This document shows positions 18,677 to 26,295 of a stretch of 48,446 nt of DNA, piece after piece. A program made the position numbers and the translations under genes. The notes below the pieces were generated by a model. It worked only from the letters and a program-made list of their open reading frames with translations, was not told where the DNA came from and did not search any database. The DNA is taken from positions 1 through 48,446 of the forward strand of contig CAMPCD010000006.1 of assembly GCA_946643435.1 (NCBI GenBank). The letters are read 5' to 3'. This DNA is from an uncultured bacterium (lineage in GTDB: Bacteria > Bacillota_I > Bacilli_A > RF39 > UBA660). Position 1 is the stretch's first letter, and the number at the start of each line of letters is the position of its first letter.

Positions 18677-19597
18677 ATGGACAAAAAGAAAATTGCAGTA
18701 TTAATACCGTGTTATAATGAATCTGTAACTATCGAAAAAGTGGTTAAAGATTATAAAAAAGCATTGCCAGATGCTGATATATATGTTTATGATAATAATT
18801 CTAAGGATGGAACTGATAAGATTGCAGACAAAGCAGGTGCTATAGTTCGTTATGAATATAGACAAGGTAAAGGAAATGTAGTTAGATCAATGTTTAGAGA
18901 AATAGATGCTGATTGTTATCTTATGATTGATGGTGACGATACATATCCAGCTGAATCAGCAAAGGAAATGTGTGATTTAGTATTATCAGGAAAAGCAGAT
19001 ATGGTTATAGGTGATAGATTATCATCGACATACTTTAAAGAAAATAAAAGACCATTTCATAATTTGGGAAATGTAATGGTAAGATTCTTCATTAATACAT
19101 TATTTACTGCAAAAGTTAAGGATATAATGACTGGCTATCGAGCTTTTTCGAAAGATTTTGTTAAAGGTTTTCCGGTTCTATCAAAAGGATTTGAGATCGA
19201 AACTGAGATGACAATTCATGCGTTGGATAAAAACTATAAATTAGTTGAAATACCTATAGAATACAGAGATAGACCTGAAGGTTCAGTTAGTAAATTAAAT
19301 ACGTTTAAAGATGGATTTAAAGTGTTGATGATGATAAAAACACTATTTAAAGAATATAAACCAAGAATTTTCTTTAATATATTATCAATAATTGCTTTTG
19401 TAATTGGAATTGTTTTAAATATTCCACCATTCATGGAATATTTTAAAACTGGTTTAGTTTCTAAGTTTCCTTCTTTAATTGTTGGTGGTTTCTTTATAGT
19501 GGTTGGATTGTTGTTAATGATAACAGGAGTCATACTTGAAGTAATTGCAAAAAAACATAAACAATTATATGAATTATATTTAAATACATTAAGATAA
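18677..19597 (+). CDS. GT2 polyprenyl-phosphate glycosyltransferase with two C-terminal helices
   Basis: This 306-residue protein starts IAVLIPCYNESVTIEKVV, has YVYDNNSKDGT and the DxD-like MIDGDDTYPAE (about 83), and KDIMTGYRAFSK. This is the pattern of DPM1/GtrB/ArnC-like enzymes that load a sugar onto undecaprenyl phosphate. Two hydrophobic segments close the protein (about 233-252 and 266-292). Its product is the kind of lipid-linked donor that the two GT-C-like proteins immediately upstream would use, which makes a donor-plus-transferase module plausible. The gene begins four bases after the preceding stop and ends in a terminator. Confidence 0.85.
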   Translation: MDKKKIAVLIPCYNESVTIEKVVKDYKKALPDADIYVYDNNSKDGTDKIADKAGAIVRYEYRQGKGNVVRSMFREIDADCYLMIDGDDTYPAESAKEMCDLVLSGKADMVIGDRLSSTYFKENKRPFHNLGNVMVRFFINTLFTAKVKDIMTGYRAFSKDFVKGFPVLSKGFEIETEMTIHALDKNYKLVEIPIEYRDRPEGSVSKLNTFKDGFKVLMMIKTLFKEYKPRIFFNILSIIAFVIGIVLNIPPFMEYFKTGLVSKFPSLIVGGFFIVVGLLLMITGVILEVIAKKHKQLYELYLNTLR

Positions 19598-19625
19598 AAA
19601 GGTGTAGTAATACATCTTTTTTTGT
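19597..19625 (+). terminator. Intrinsic terminator
   Basis: A ten-base-pair stem with one G-U pair (AAAAGGTGTA / TACATCTTTT) and loop GTAA is followed by T residues. It closes the exporter-to-glycosyltransferase unit. Confidence 0.8.
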
Positions 19626-19627
19626 TT

Positions 19628-19633
19628 TATAAT
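19628..19633 (+). promoter_or_regulatory. -10 box for rmlA
   Basis: TATAAT lies just past the T-run of the preceding terminator and 45 bases before the rmlA start. No convincing -35 was seen. Confidence 0.45.
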
Positions 19634-19678
19634 AAATACATATAGAATAACTTTGGGGTAATTGAAAGGATGTACTTT

Positions 19679-20569
19679 ATGAAAGGAATAGTATTAGCTG
19701 GTGGTTCAGGAACCAGACTTTACCCAATAACTGAAGGAATTAGTAAACAATTAATTCCAATATATGATAAACCAATGATTTATTATCCACTATCAATATT
19801 AATGTTAGCTGGTATAAGAGATATATTATTAATAACTACAAAAGAAGATCAACCAGGATTTATTAGATTATTTGGAGATGGATCTAAATTTGGTATTAAT
19901 ATATCTTATGTTATACAACCATCACCAGATGGATTAGCTCAAGCATTTACTTTGGGTGCTGACTTTATTGGTAATGATGTGTGTGCAATGGTTTTAGGTG
20001 ATAATATATTCTTTGGTAATAATCTAACTGAATTATTACATAATGCTGTTAATAATGCTCAAGATGGTAATGCTACAATCTTTGGATATGAAGTAAAAGA
20101 TCCACAAAGATTTGGTATTATGGAATTAGATAAGAATAATAATGTAATATCAGTAGAAGAAAAACCAGAGCATCCTAAATCAGATTATGCTATAACTGGA
20201 TTATATTTTTATGATAATACAGTAGTAGATAGAGCTAAAGATGTTAAAAAGAGTGCTCGTGGTGAATATGAAATAACTACACTTAATGATATGTATTTAC
20301 AAGATGGTAAATTAAAAGCTGAATTATTAGGTGCTGGATATGCATGGTTTGATACAGGCTTAACTGATTCATTATTAGATGCATCAGCTACTATTAAGAC
20401 TCTTCAAAATTTAAGAGCATCAATTATATCTTGTCCTGAACAAATAGCATATAAACAAGGATGGATGACTGATGAACAACTTGAAGAAAGAGCAGAGTTA
20501 ATGAAAAAGAATGAATATGGTAGATATTTAAGAAAAACATTAGATAAAAGTAGAAATTCTATAAAATAG
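19679..20569 (+). CDS. rmlA: Glucose-1-phosphate thymidylyltransferase
   Basis: This 296-residue enzyme makes dTDP-glucose from glucose-1-phosphate and dTTP, the first step to dTDP-rhamnose and related deoxysugars. The nucleotide-binding start [16 protein letters not shown] and [16 protein letters not shown] are diagnostic. [23 protein letters not shown] and [11 protein letters not shown] also match RmlA/RfbA throughout. I choose the second ATG, eight bases after GAAAGGA; the first ATG overlaps that site. No rmlB, rmlC or rmlD is present in this window, so the rest of the pathway must be encoded elsewhere. It has its own -10 box and stands at the end of the glycopolymer locus. Confidence 0.95.
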   Translation: MKGIVLAGGSGTRLYPITEGISKQLIPIYDKPMIYYPLSILMLAGIRDILLITTKEDQPGFIRLFGDGSKFGINISYVIQPSPDGLAQAFTLGADFIGNDVCAMVLGDNIFFGNNLTELLHNAVNNAQDGNATIFGYEVKDPQRFGIMELDKNNNVISVEEKPEHPKSDYAITGLYFYDNTVVDRAKDVKKSARGEYEITTLNDMYLQDGKLKAELLGAGYAWFDTGLTDSLLDASATIKTLQNLRASIISCPEQIAYKQGWMTDEQLEERAELMKKNEYGRYLRKTLDKSRNSIK

Positions 20570-20597
20570 TTTTTATAATTATTTTAGGAGTATTATT

Positions 20598-21140
20598 ATG
20601 AAACTGTATCATATAGATAGAACAATGACATTAAAAGAAGGAGATATAGTTAATATTAATAAAAATATTGATATAACTGATTCAACATCTGTTGTTGTAT
20701 ATAATAATGTATTAAAGAATTATAAAGATGGTTTATCTTATCATGGTATTGGATATTATTGTAGATCAATTAATGATTGTTCTAGTTTAATTGATGTAAT
20801 ATTTGAATATGAAAGATTATTAAAATATCCTGATAAACTATCTAGATATCAATCATTATTTGCTACTGATAAAGATAATTTATTAAGAATGATAAATAAA
20901 ATAACAGATGGTAGTAATTATAAGATATATGAAATAGATACTGATAATTATGAAAAACATGATATGAATTTATTAAAGGGATGTATACCTGCAGTAATAT
21001 CTGAATTATCTTATTATTATTGGAATAATATTCCTAAAGAATTTTATCCATTAGGATTAATAGATGAAGAACCTCTTTATGAATATTTAATAGCATTGCC
21101 ATGTGTAATTGGTAAGGAAGTTAAGATTGAGGATATATAA
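20598..21140 (+). CDS. Hypothetical protein, possibly DUF2441-like
   Basis: This 180-residue soluble protein begins MKLYHIDRTMTLKEGDIV. It has a central IFEYERLLKYPDKLSRYQSLFA stretch (about residues 75-97), cut here to YPDKLSRYQSLFA. That pattern recalls the DUF2441 family and, more loosely, small ADP-ribosyltransferase-like folds with an N-terminal Y-H strand; this is a weak resemblance from memory. Acidic and aromatic residues dominate the C-terminus. TAGGAG lies ten bases before the ATG, and it follows rmlA by 28 bases, so it may share its transcript. It is immediately upstream of the reverse transcriptase locus but has no visible promoter link to it. The function is unknown. Confidence 0.6.
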   Translation: MKLYHIDRTMTLKEGDIVNINKNIDITDSTSVVVYNNVLKNYKDGLSYHGIGYYCRSINDCSSLIDVIFEYERLLKYPDKLSRYQSLFATDKDNLLRMINKITDGSNYKIYEIDTDNYEKHDMNLLKGCIPAVISELSYYYWNNIPKEFYPLGLIDEEPLYEYLIALPCVIGKEVKIEDI

Positions 21141-21180
21141 TTATAAAGATTATCGTATTGTATTAATAAGTTTATAACAA

Positions 21181-21208
21181 TTGACATTAATAATTTGAAG
21201 AGTATAAT
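21181..21208 (+). promoter_or_regulatory. Consensus promoter of the RT-associated ncRNA
   Basis: TTGACA, a 16-base spacer and TATAAT form one of the best sigma-A-type promoters in the window. Transcription would start near 21215, about 300 bases before the reverse transcriptase ATG. The promoter therefore makes a long structured leader or separate RNA, unlike the near-leaderless promoters used elsewhere here. Confidence 0.8.
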
Positions 21209-21214
21209 AATAAT

Positions 21215-21496
21215 TGCCATGGTAAATTGTACTATGTGTTTACAATGTTAATTGTCAATATTATATTGATAATTATTGTTATGTTAAAGTTAACGTTCAT
21301 ATATGAACCACCTCGCTTTGACAGTATAGTTATTAATGTGAAGAATAATAAATCCTTTACTATATTAATTATATCAAACTTAATAATGAGGTAGCAGCAT
21401 TGCAAAGAACTGAGTATATTTTAATATGAAGAATTGAAAATTGAAAGGTTATTAATGAACACATCTATAAGGGAGGCTGCATCCTAGATGTGTTTC
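21215..21496 (+). ncRNA. Structured ncRNA upstream of the reverse transcriptase (DRT2-like template candidate)
   Basis: This fills most of the 373-base gap between the small protein and the reverse transcriptase. Hairpins visible by eye, in order: ATTGTA/TACAAT (21226-21246); a ten-base stem 21250-21259 with 21265-21274 (one G-U, loop ATTAT); the perfect palindrome GTTCATATATGAAC at 21295-21308; AGTATAGT pairing with ACTATATT at about 21323-21366; a possible long-range pair ACCTC (about 21309-21313) with GAGGT (about 21388-21392); and a terminal nine-base stem AACACATCT/AGATGTGTT (21458-21466 with 21486-21494). The last ends about 20 bases before the RT start. The size, about 280 nt, and the position fit ncRNAs of DRT2-type defence systems. 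The 40 bases before the promoter show nothing clear. Confidence 0.6.
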
Positions 21497-21513
21497 TTTA
21501 AATTGGTGGGATT

Positions 21514-22833
21514 ATGGATAAAATATTTAAAGAAAAGAATTATCAACATATAGACAAAAAAATAAAAATCGATGATGTAATAAATATAGTTAAAAATCCT
21601 AATTTTGTTTTGAAACATGCTTTTTATCCATTTATTAGTTACACAATTACTATGCATAAATATGTTAAACGTAGCAAAAAAACTTATGAAAGGAAAGAAA
21701 AAAGTAGGCCAATAAAGTATGCATCTCATATTGATAGGTATATATACCAATGGTATTCTCATTTACTAAATGATAAGTATAATGATTATGTATTAAAAAA
21801 TGATATTAATAATAGCGTGATTGCATATAGAACATGCCTTAAAGGAAAGACAAATATAGAGTTTTCAAGAAAAGCTTTTGACTATATTAAGAAAACAAAT
21901 GGTTGTTATATTTTAGTTAGTGATTTGTCTAATTTCTTTGATAAAATTGATCATAAAAAATTAAAGAATAATTTATCTATTGTTCTAAATCAAAATCCAC
22001 TACCAGATGACTATTATAAAATCTATAAATCAATGACTAAATATTCTTACATAGAAAAAGCTGATATTATAGCTTATCTATTAGATAATAATATAGAGAG
22101 TGAAAAATCGCTGAAAAAATGTAATAGTTTATTAGATAAAACAGAATGGAAAATAGTAAAGAAAAAGTTAAAAAATAAAATAATAAAAAATGATAAAAGT
22201 TATGGGATTCCACAAGGTTCACCATTGAGTGGAATATTTGCTAATATTTATATGATAGATTTTGATAAGTACATAAGAAATTATGTTGATAATAAACATG
22301 GATTATACATGCGATATTCGGATGATATAATTATCATAATTCCAAGTGATGAAATTGAATCGATTTCTGAAATTTGGAATATAATTCAACATATAAGTAA
22401 GGAGTATAATACAATGGAATTAAACATTGAAAAAACTTCAGGATTTTTATATAATGGAGAATCAATTAAATCACTCCATGAAAATATTTATAATATGCGT
22501 AATGGTAATACCTTTGTAAGTTACTTAGGATTTTCATTTGATGGCAAAAATATAAAATTTAGAGATAAAACTTTGACCAAATTTTATTATAAACTGTATA
22601 GAAAAATAGATGAAATGATAGCTCGTGAAAATTTACGAATAGAAAAAGGAAAAAAGAAACATACGAAAATAGATAAACATCAAATTATTAAGAATGCCAT
22701 TAATAAAAATAATAAAACAAGAAAATTTATTGATTATGTAGATAAAGCTATAAAAGTTTATCCTAATGAAAAGTATATTGTTGAATTTAGAAATAGTGTT
22801 AAATCTAAGATTTTTGACAGATTTAATAAATAA
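21514..22833 (+). CDS. Stand-alone reverse transcriptase, putative DRT2/UG2-like antiphage enzyme
   Basis: This 439-residue protein is a reverse transcriptase with no extra domain. RPIKYASHIDRYIYQW (65-80) is an RT0/1-like element. Motif A SDLSNFFDKID holds Asp137, motif B is GIPQGSPLSG (231-240), motif C is MRYSDD with Asp270 and Asp271, motif D LNIEKTSGF and motif E SYLGFSFDG. A basic helical tail of about 90 residues follows. It lacks the maturase and endonuclease parts of group II intron enzymes and the retron VTG element, and no template/variable repeat pair is visible. It most resembles the 'unknown group' RTs linked to phage defence, with UG2/DRT2 the nearest by size, single-gene layout and upstream ncRNA. 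GGTGGG precedes the ATG. The subclass call is from memory of motifs. Confidence 0.8.
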   Translation: MDKIFKEKNYQHIDKKIKIDDVINIVKNPNFVLKHAFYPFISYTITMHKYVKRSKKTYERKEKSRPIKYASHIDRYIYQWYSHLLNDKYNDYVLKNDINNSVIAYRTCLKGKTNIEFSRKAFDYIKKTNGCYILVSDLSNFFDKIDHKKLKNNLSIVLNQNPLPDDYYKIYKSMTKYSYIEKADIIAYLLDNNIESEKSLKKCNSLLDKTEWKIVKKKLKNKIIKNDKSYGIPQGSPLSGIFANIYMIDFDKYIRNYVDNKHGLYMRYSDDIIIIIPSDEIESISEIWNIIQHISKEYNTMELNIEKTSGFLYNGESIKSLHENIYNMRNGNTFVSYLGFSFDGKNIKFRDKTLTKFYYKLYRKIDEMIARENLRIEKGKKKHTKIDKHQIIKNAINKNNKTRKFIDYVDKAIKVYPNEKYIVEFRNSVKSKIFDRFNK

Positions 22834-22862
22834 GAATATATATAATATTTGTGATATAAATA

Positions 22863-22888
22863 AAATACCTAGGGTAACCTAGGTATTT
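22863..22888. terminator. Bidirectional terminator between the RT and HIT genes
   Basis: A perfect 11-base-pair stem (AAATACCTAGG / CCTAGGTATTT) with loop GTAA has A/T-rich flanks on both sides. It sits between two convergent genes and can serve both. Confidence 0.85.
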
Positions 22889-22892
22889 ATTA

Positions 22893-23264
22893 TTAATTCA
22901 TATATTTATTATACATATCATCTATAGGTATATTCTTACTTGAATTAAATCCATTAGGTAATATATGTAAATGATAATGTTTAACTACTTGGAACTTACC
23001 GTAGTTATTTACTAGTACTAGTCCTTCTACATTATCTAGTTTATTATATATTAATTCTTTCATCTTTTTAGCTATATTATGAATATGTTTAATAGTTTCA
23101 TCATCCATTTCAGTGAAGTCTTCTATATGTTTTTTAGGTATTATTAACATATGACCATCTGCATTAGGATTAGCATCCATAATAACTTTAACTATATCAT
23201 CTTCATATATAGTTTTTGAAGGAATATCTCCTTTAATAATTTTACAAAATATACAATCTTCCAT
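22893..23264 (-). CDS. HIT family hydrolase (HinT-like)
   Basis: This 123-residue protein of the histidine triad superfamily hydrolyses nucleoside phosphoramidates or dinucleoside polyphosphates in the cytoplasm. CIFCKIIKGDIPSKTIYEDD is the standard opening, with Cys4 and Cys7 as in zinc-binding members. ADGHMLIIPKKHIEDF follows. The triad is KHYHLHILPN with His96, His98 and His100. The chain is slightly longer than a minimal HinT because of a short C-terminal helix. I use the ATG preceded by AGGTGAT; a GTG nine bases earlier falls within that ribosome site. It is a single-gene unit facing the reverse transcriptase. The exact substrate is not known. Confidence 0.92.
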   Translation of the reverse strand: MEDCIFCKIIKGDIPSKTIYEDDIVKVIMDANPNADGHMLIIPKKHIEDFTEMDDETIKHIHNIAKKMKELIYNKLDNVEGLVLVNNYGKFQVVKHYHLHILPNGFNSSKNIPIDDMYNKYMN

Positions 23265-23335
23265 TTTAATCACCTAATTTGATTATAACACAAAAATAAT
23301 ATATACTACACTAGGGTTAAAGGAAAAATATATAA

Positions 23336-23364
23336 TTGATTTTATATATAAATAAGTATATAAT
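23336..23364 (+). promoter_or_regulatory. Promoter of the serine T-box operon
   Basis: TTGATT, 17 bases and TATAAT give a good sigma-A-type promoter. Transcription would begin about 23371, at the start of the T-box leader. The bases between the HIT gene start (23264) and this promoter hold only A/T-rich spacer. Confidence 0.65.
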
Positions 23365-23370
23365 TAACTA

Positions 23371-23572
23371 TGTAATGCGATGATATAGGACTAGTAATAT
23401 ATATAAGTATTAAAGAGAATCTATGGTTGGTGAGAATAGATATATAAGTATATATGAATCTACCTATTAGTTGGTATAATAATACCCGGATATACTCCGT
23501 TATAGTAAATAAGTTAAATAAAGAGATGGCACCGTGCTTTAAGCACTTTCTTAAAAGCTATCTCTTTTTTAT
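23371..23572 (+). promoter_or_regulatory. T-box riboswitch, probably serine-specific
   Basis: The leader carries the T-box core TGGCACC (23527-23533). It lies in a terminator/antiterminator pair: AGAGATGGC (23522-23530) pairs with GCTATCTCT (23557-23565), followed by a T-run, and a small GTGCT/AGCAC hairpin sits inside. Upstream are Stem I landmarks: AGTA (23393-23396), AGAGA with GGTTGGTGAGAAT (about 23413-23436), and GAA followed by TCT (23459-23461), the presumed specifier, a Ser codon. The variable base of TGGC would pair with a G discriminator, as tRNA-Ser has. Uncharged tRNA-Ser would favour antitermination and turn on the genes through serS. Confidence 0.82.
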
Positions 23573-23588
23573 TTTTTAGGAGGATAAT

Positions 23589-24014
23589 ATGAATCAAGTA
23601 AGAGTAGGAGTAAGTGCAATTATAATGGATGGTAATAAAATACTACTAGGTCATAGATCAAAGAATAAAAAAGACACTGGTGGTATTGTTGGAAGAGATA
23701 CTTGGTCTTTACCTGGAGGTAAACAAGAGTATGATGAAACAATTATAGAATGTGCTATAAGGGAAACTAAAGAAGAATGTAATTTAGATATAGTAGAACC
23801 TAAAATAATTTATGCAAGTGATGATATAGCTCCTGATAGACATTTTGTTACAATAACTACTATAGCAAGTAATTATTCGGGTGTAGTTAAAGTCATGGAA
23901 CCTGATAAAGAAGATGAATGGAAATGGTTTGATATAAATAATCTACCAGATAATTTATATCCACCATCTAAACAAGGAATAGTTTATTATAAGGAGAATA
24001 TATATGGAAAATAG
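23589..24014 (+). CDS. Nudix hydrolase
   Basis: This 141-residue protein carries the Nudix box at about residues 43-66, read as [20 protein letters not shown] followed by ECNL. This matches G-x5-E-x7-R-E-x2-E-E, with Asn where the last Gly usually is. The family hydrolyses nucleoside diphosphates linked to another group, using Mg bound by the box glutamates. The N-terminal strand [20 protein letters not shown] resembles MutT/NUDT15-like nucleotide-pool enzymes. It is the first gene after the serine T-box, with AGGAGG eight bases before the ATG, and overlaps the DUF1653 gene by 11 bases. The substrate is not evident. Confidence 0.9.
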   Translation: MNQVRVGVSAIIMDGNKILLGHRSKNKKDTGGIVGRDTWSLPGGKQEYDETIIECAIRETKEECNLDIVEPKIIYASDDIAPDRHFVTITTIASNYSGVVKVMEPDKEDEWKWFDINNLPDNLYPPSKQGIVYYKENIYGK

Positions 24015-24294
24015 ATTTAAACCAGGTGATATAGTTAAACACTTTAAAAGAGAAACTATAAGTGATGAAGATTTATTAAAAGATCCTATGAAATATTTAT
24101 ATTTAATAATAGGTACTTCAAGACATACTGAAACAGGAGAAGAAATGGTTATATATAAACCATTATATGATGTAGAAACTATGCATGGTGTAGACTTTGC
24201 AGCTAGACCATTAGAGATGTTCTTATCTGAAGTAGATCATGTTAAATATCCAAATATTAAACAAAAGTATAGGTTTGAGTTATATGAAGGATAA
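24004..24294 (+). CDS. DUF1653 domain protein
   Basis: This 96-residue protein opens with [13 protein letters not shown]. It then has [26 protein letters not shown] and [12 protein letters not shown], shown here partly as the key [16 protein letters not shown], which matches the DUF1653 pattern (a small SH3-like or YjhX-like beta domain: HxxTGE...VYxxLY...RPxxMF). Its biochemical role is unknown. The ATG overlaps the end of the Nudix gene and AAGGAG lies just before it. It overlaps the next gene by 11 bases, so the four genes of the T-box operon are tightly coupled. Confidence 0.82.
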   Translation: MENRFKPGDIVKHFKRETISDEDLLKDPMKYLYLIIGTSRHTETGEEMVIYKPLYDVETMHGVDFAARPLEMFLSEVDHVKYPNIKQKYRFELYEG

Positions 24295-25012
24295 ATTAGT
24301 AATAGGTATAATACCTGGAATAGAATTATATAAGAATGATGATCCATATGAAGATAAATACTTTATAGTTAATAACTATGCTAAAAGAGTATTTGCATCT
24401 AATGCTATTCCTATTGGATTATTATTAAATGATGGTAAGTTATCATTAGAACAATTATCTTTATGTGATGCATTTATTATTCCTGGTGGAATAAAAATAG
24501 ATCCTAGCATATATCAATTACTTGAATATGCTAAAGATAATAATAAACCTGTATTAGGTGTATGCATGGGAATGCAAGCTATGAGTATTTATTCAGTATT
24601 AAATGATAAAGGTGTTAAACCAACAATACAAGATGAATATAGAGTAGCTTATGATGAAATGAAAAATAATAAACCTGTATTACATAGATTAGATAATAAT
24701 GAAAAACACTTCCATATAGTTACTAGAGATAATATAGATTTTGCAAGACATGAAGTTATAATTGATAATAATAGTTTATTAAATCAATTATATGAAGGAA
24801 ATATTGTAAATGGTGTATCATTACATGGAGTAGTAGTTCAATATGTTGGATCACTATTAAATGTCGTAGGACATACAGATGATGGTATAATAGAAGCTGT
24901 TGAAAATAAAGATTTATTATGGATAGGTGTACAATATCATCCTGAAATAGATGATAATGATATACTTATTAATAATTTTATTAAAGAAATAGAAAGAAGG
25001 AAAAATATATGA
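24284..25012 (+). CDS. Class I glutamine amidotransferase-like peptidase, C26/PuuD-like
   Basis: This 242-residue protein has the alpha/beta fold of gamma-glutamyl hydrolases. FIIPGG (65-70) comes first, then the nucleophile elbow GVCMGMQAM with Cys94, and near the end QYHPE with His219 and Glu221 completing the triad. The family includes gamma-glutamyl-GABA hydrolase (PuuD) and other enzymes that cut gamma-glutamyl amides. Nothing nearby points to putrescine use. I start at the ATG that overlaps the DUF1653 stop. A longer reading begins 45 bases earlier inside that gene, and its extra residues do not match the family. The stop overlaps the serS start by four bases. Confidence 0.85.
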   Translation: MKDKLVIGIIPGIELYKNDDPYEDKYFIVNNYAKRVFASNAIPIGLLLNDGKLSLEQLSLCDAFIIPGGIKIDPSIYQLLEYAKDNNKPVLGVCMGMQAMSIYSVLNDKGVKPTIQDEYRVAYDEMKNNKPVLHRLDNNEKHFHIVTRDNIDFARHEVIIDNNSLLNQLYEGNIVNGVSLHGVVVQYVGSLLNVVGHTDDGIIEAVENKDLLWIGVQYHPEIDDNDILINNFIKEIERRKNI

Positions 25013-26295
25013 TAGATATTAAATTAATAAGAGAAAATAAAGAATTAGTTAAAGAAAATATTAAAAAGAAATATCAAGATGATAAATTACCATTAGTAGA
25101 TGAAGTATATGAAATGGATGAAAAGAATAGAAAGCTTAAGACTGAAGTTGAAAACTTAAAAGCTGAAAAGAATACTATATCTAAATCTATTGGTCAATTA
25201 ATGGGACAAGGTAAAACTGAAGAAGCAGAAGAAGCTAAATTAAAGGTAAAAGAAATAAATGATAAAATACCTGCTTTAGAAGAAGAACAAACTAAATTAG
25301 ATGAAGAAATTAAAAAAAGAATGATGGTAATACCAAATATTATTTCTCCTGATACACCAATTGGTAAAGATGATTCAGAGAATGTAGAAGTACAAAAGTT
25401 TGGTGAACCTGTTGTTCCTCCATATGAGATACCATATCATGCTGATATCTTAGCTACATTTGATGGTTTAGATAAAGATGCATCTGGTAGAACAAGTGGA
25501 AATGGATTCTATTATCTAATGGGTGATGTAGCAAGATTATCAAGTGCTATGTTATCTTATGCTAGAGATTTCATGATTGATAAAGGATTTACTTATTGTA
25601 TACCTCCATTCATGATTAGATCTGATGTAGTAAATGGAGTTATGTCTTTTGCTGAAATGGATGCAATGATGTATAAAATTGAAGGTGAAGATTTATTCTT
25701 AATTGGTACATCAGAACATTCTATGATAGGTAAATTTAAAGATCAAATAATTGATAAAACTAAATTACCTATTACCATGACATCTTATTCACCATGCTTT
25801 AGAAAAGAAGTAGGAGCTCATGGTATTGAAGAAAGAGGTATATATAGAGTTCATCAATTTGAAAAACAAGAGATGATAGTTATATGTGAACCTGAAGAAT
25901 CGGTTGAATGGTATGAAAAGATGTGGAGATTCACAGTTGAATTATTTAGAAGTTTAGATATACCTGTAAGACAACTTGAATGTTGTTCAGGAGATTTAGC
26001 TGATTTAAAGTTTAGATCTTGTGATATTGAAGCATGGTCTCCAAGACAACAACAATACTTTGAAGTTGGTTCTTGTTCAAACTTAACTGATGCTCAAGCT
26101 AGAAGATTAGGTATTAGAGCTAAGAGTGATAAAGGTAATTATTACTTACATACATTAAATAATACTGTATTAGCTTCTACTAGAGCACTAATAGCTTTAA
26201 TTGAAAATAACTATCAAGAAGATGGAAGTGTTAAGATACCTAAAGTATTACAACCTTATATGGGTGGTAAAGAAGTTATTTTACCTAAGAAGTAA
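25009..26295 (+). CDS. serS: Seryl-tRNA synthetase
   Basis: This 428-residue class II synthetase charges tRNA-Ser. The N-terminal arm is a long antiparallel coiled coil (about residues 30-105, Lys/Glu-rich), which grips the tRNA long arm. The catalytic core has LIGTSEHSMIGKF (about 230-242), motif 2 SPCFRKEVGAHGIEERGIYR and motif 3 NNTVLASTRALIALIENN, each quoted only in its core. The TSEHSM segment differs from the TAEVPLTN of most bacterial enzymes, so this is a divergent form, closer in that stretch to archaeal or eukaryotic-like variants. It is the last gene of the serine T-box operon, which agrees with its role. A terminator follows. Confidence 0.96.
   Translation: MIDIKLIRENKELVKENIKKKYQDDKLPLVDEVYEMDEKNRKLKTEVENLKAEKNTISKSIGQLMGQGKTEEAEEAKLKVKEINDKIPALEEEQTKLDEEIKKRMMVIPNIISPDTPIGKDDSENVEVQKFGEPVVPPYEIPYHADILATFDGLDKDASGRTSGNGFYYLMGDVARLSSAMLSYARDFMIDKGFTYCIPPFMIRSDVVNGVMSFAEMDAMMYKIEGEDLFLIGTSEHSMIGKFKDQIIDKTKLPITMTSYSPCFRKEVGAHGIEERGIYRVHQFEKQEMIVICEPEESVEWYEKMWRFTVELFRSLDIPVRQLECCSGDLADLKFRSCDIEAWSPRQQQYFEVGSCSNLTDAQARRLGIRAKSDKGNYYLHTLNNTVLASTRALIALIENNYQEDGSVKIPKVLQPYMGGKEVILPKK

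Noticed and set aside
21245-21394. Ordinary 49-codon membrane-protein gene inside the region upstream of the RT
   Set aside because: The ATG has no ribosome site and the reading crosses the strongest hairpins. The open frame extends well upstream of the ATG, which fits a template or chance better than a gene.
21484-21762. Minus-strand open frame across the RT start
   Set aside because: It is the antisense shadow of the RT N-terminus and its upstream hairpin, with no ribosome site and Phe/Ile-rich filler composition.
21514-22833. Reverse transcriptase as a group II intron maturase, retron or diversity-generating retroelement
   Set aside because: There is no maturase or endonuclease domain, no intron domain V-like end, no retron msr/msd layout or VTG motif, and no template/variable repeat pair or target gene nearby.
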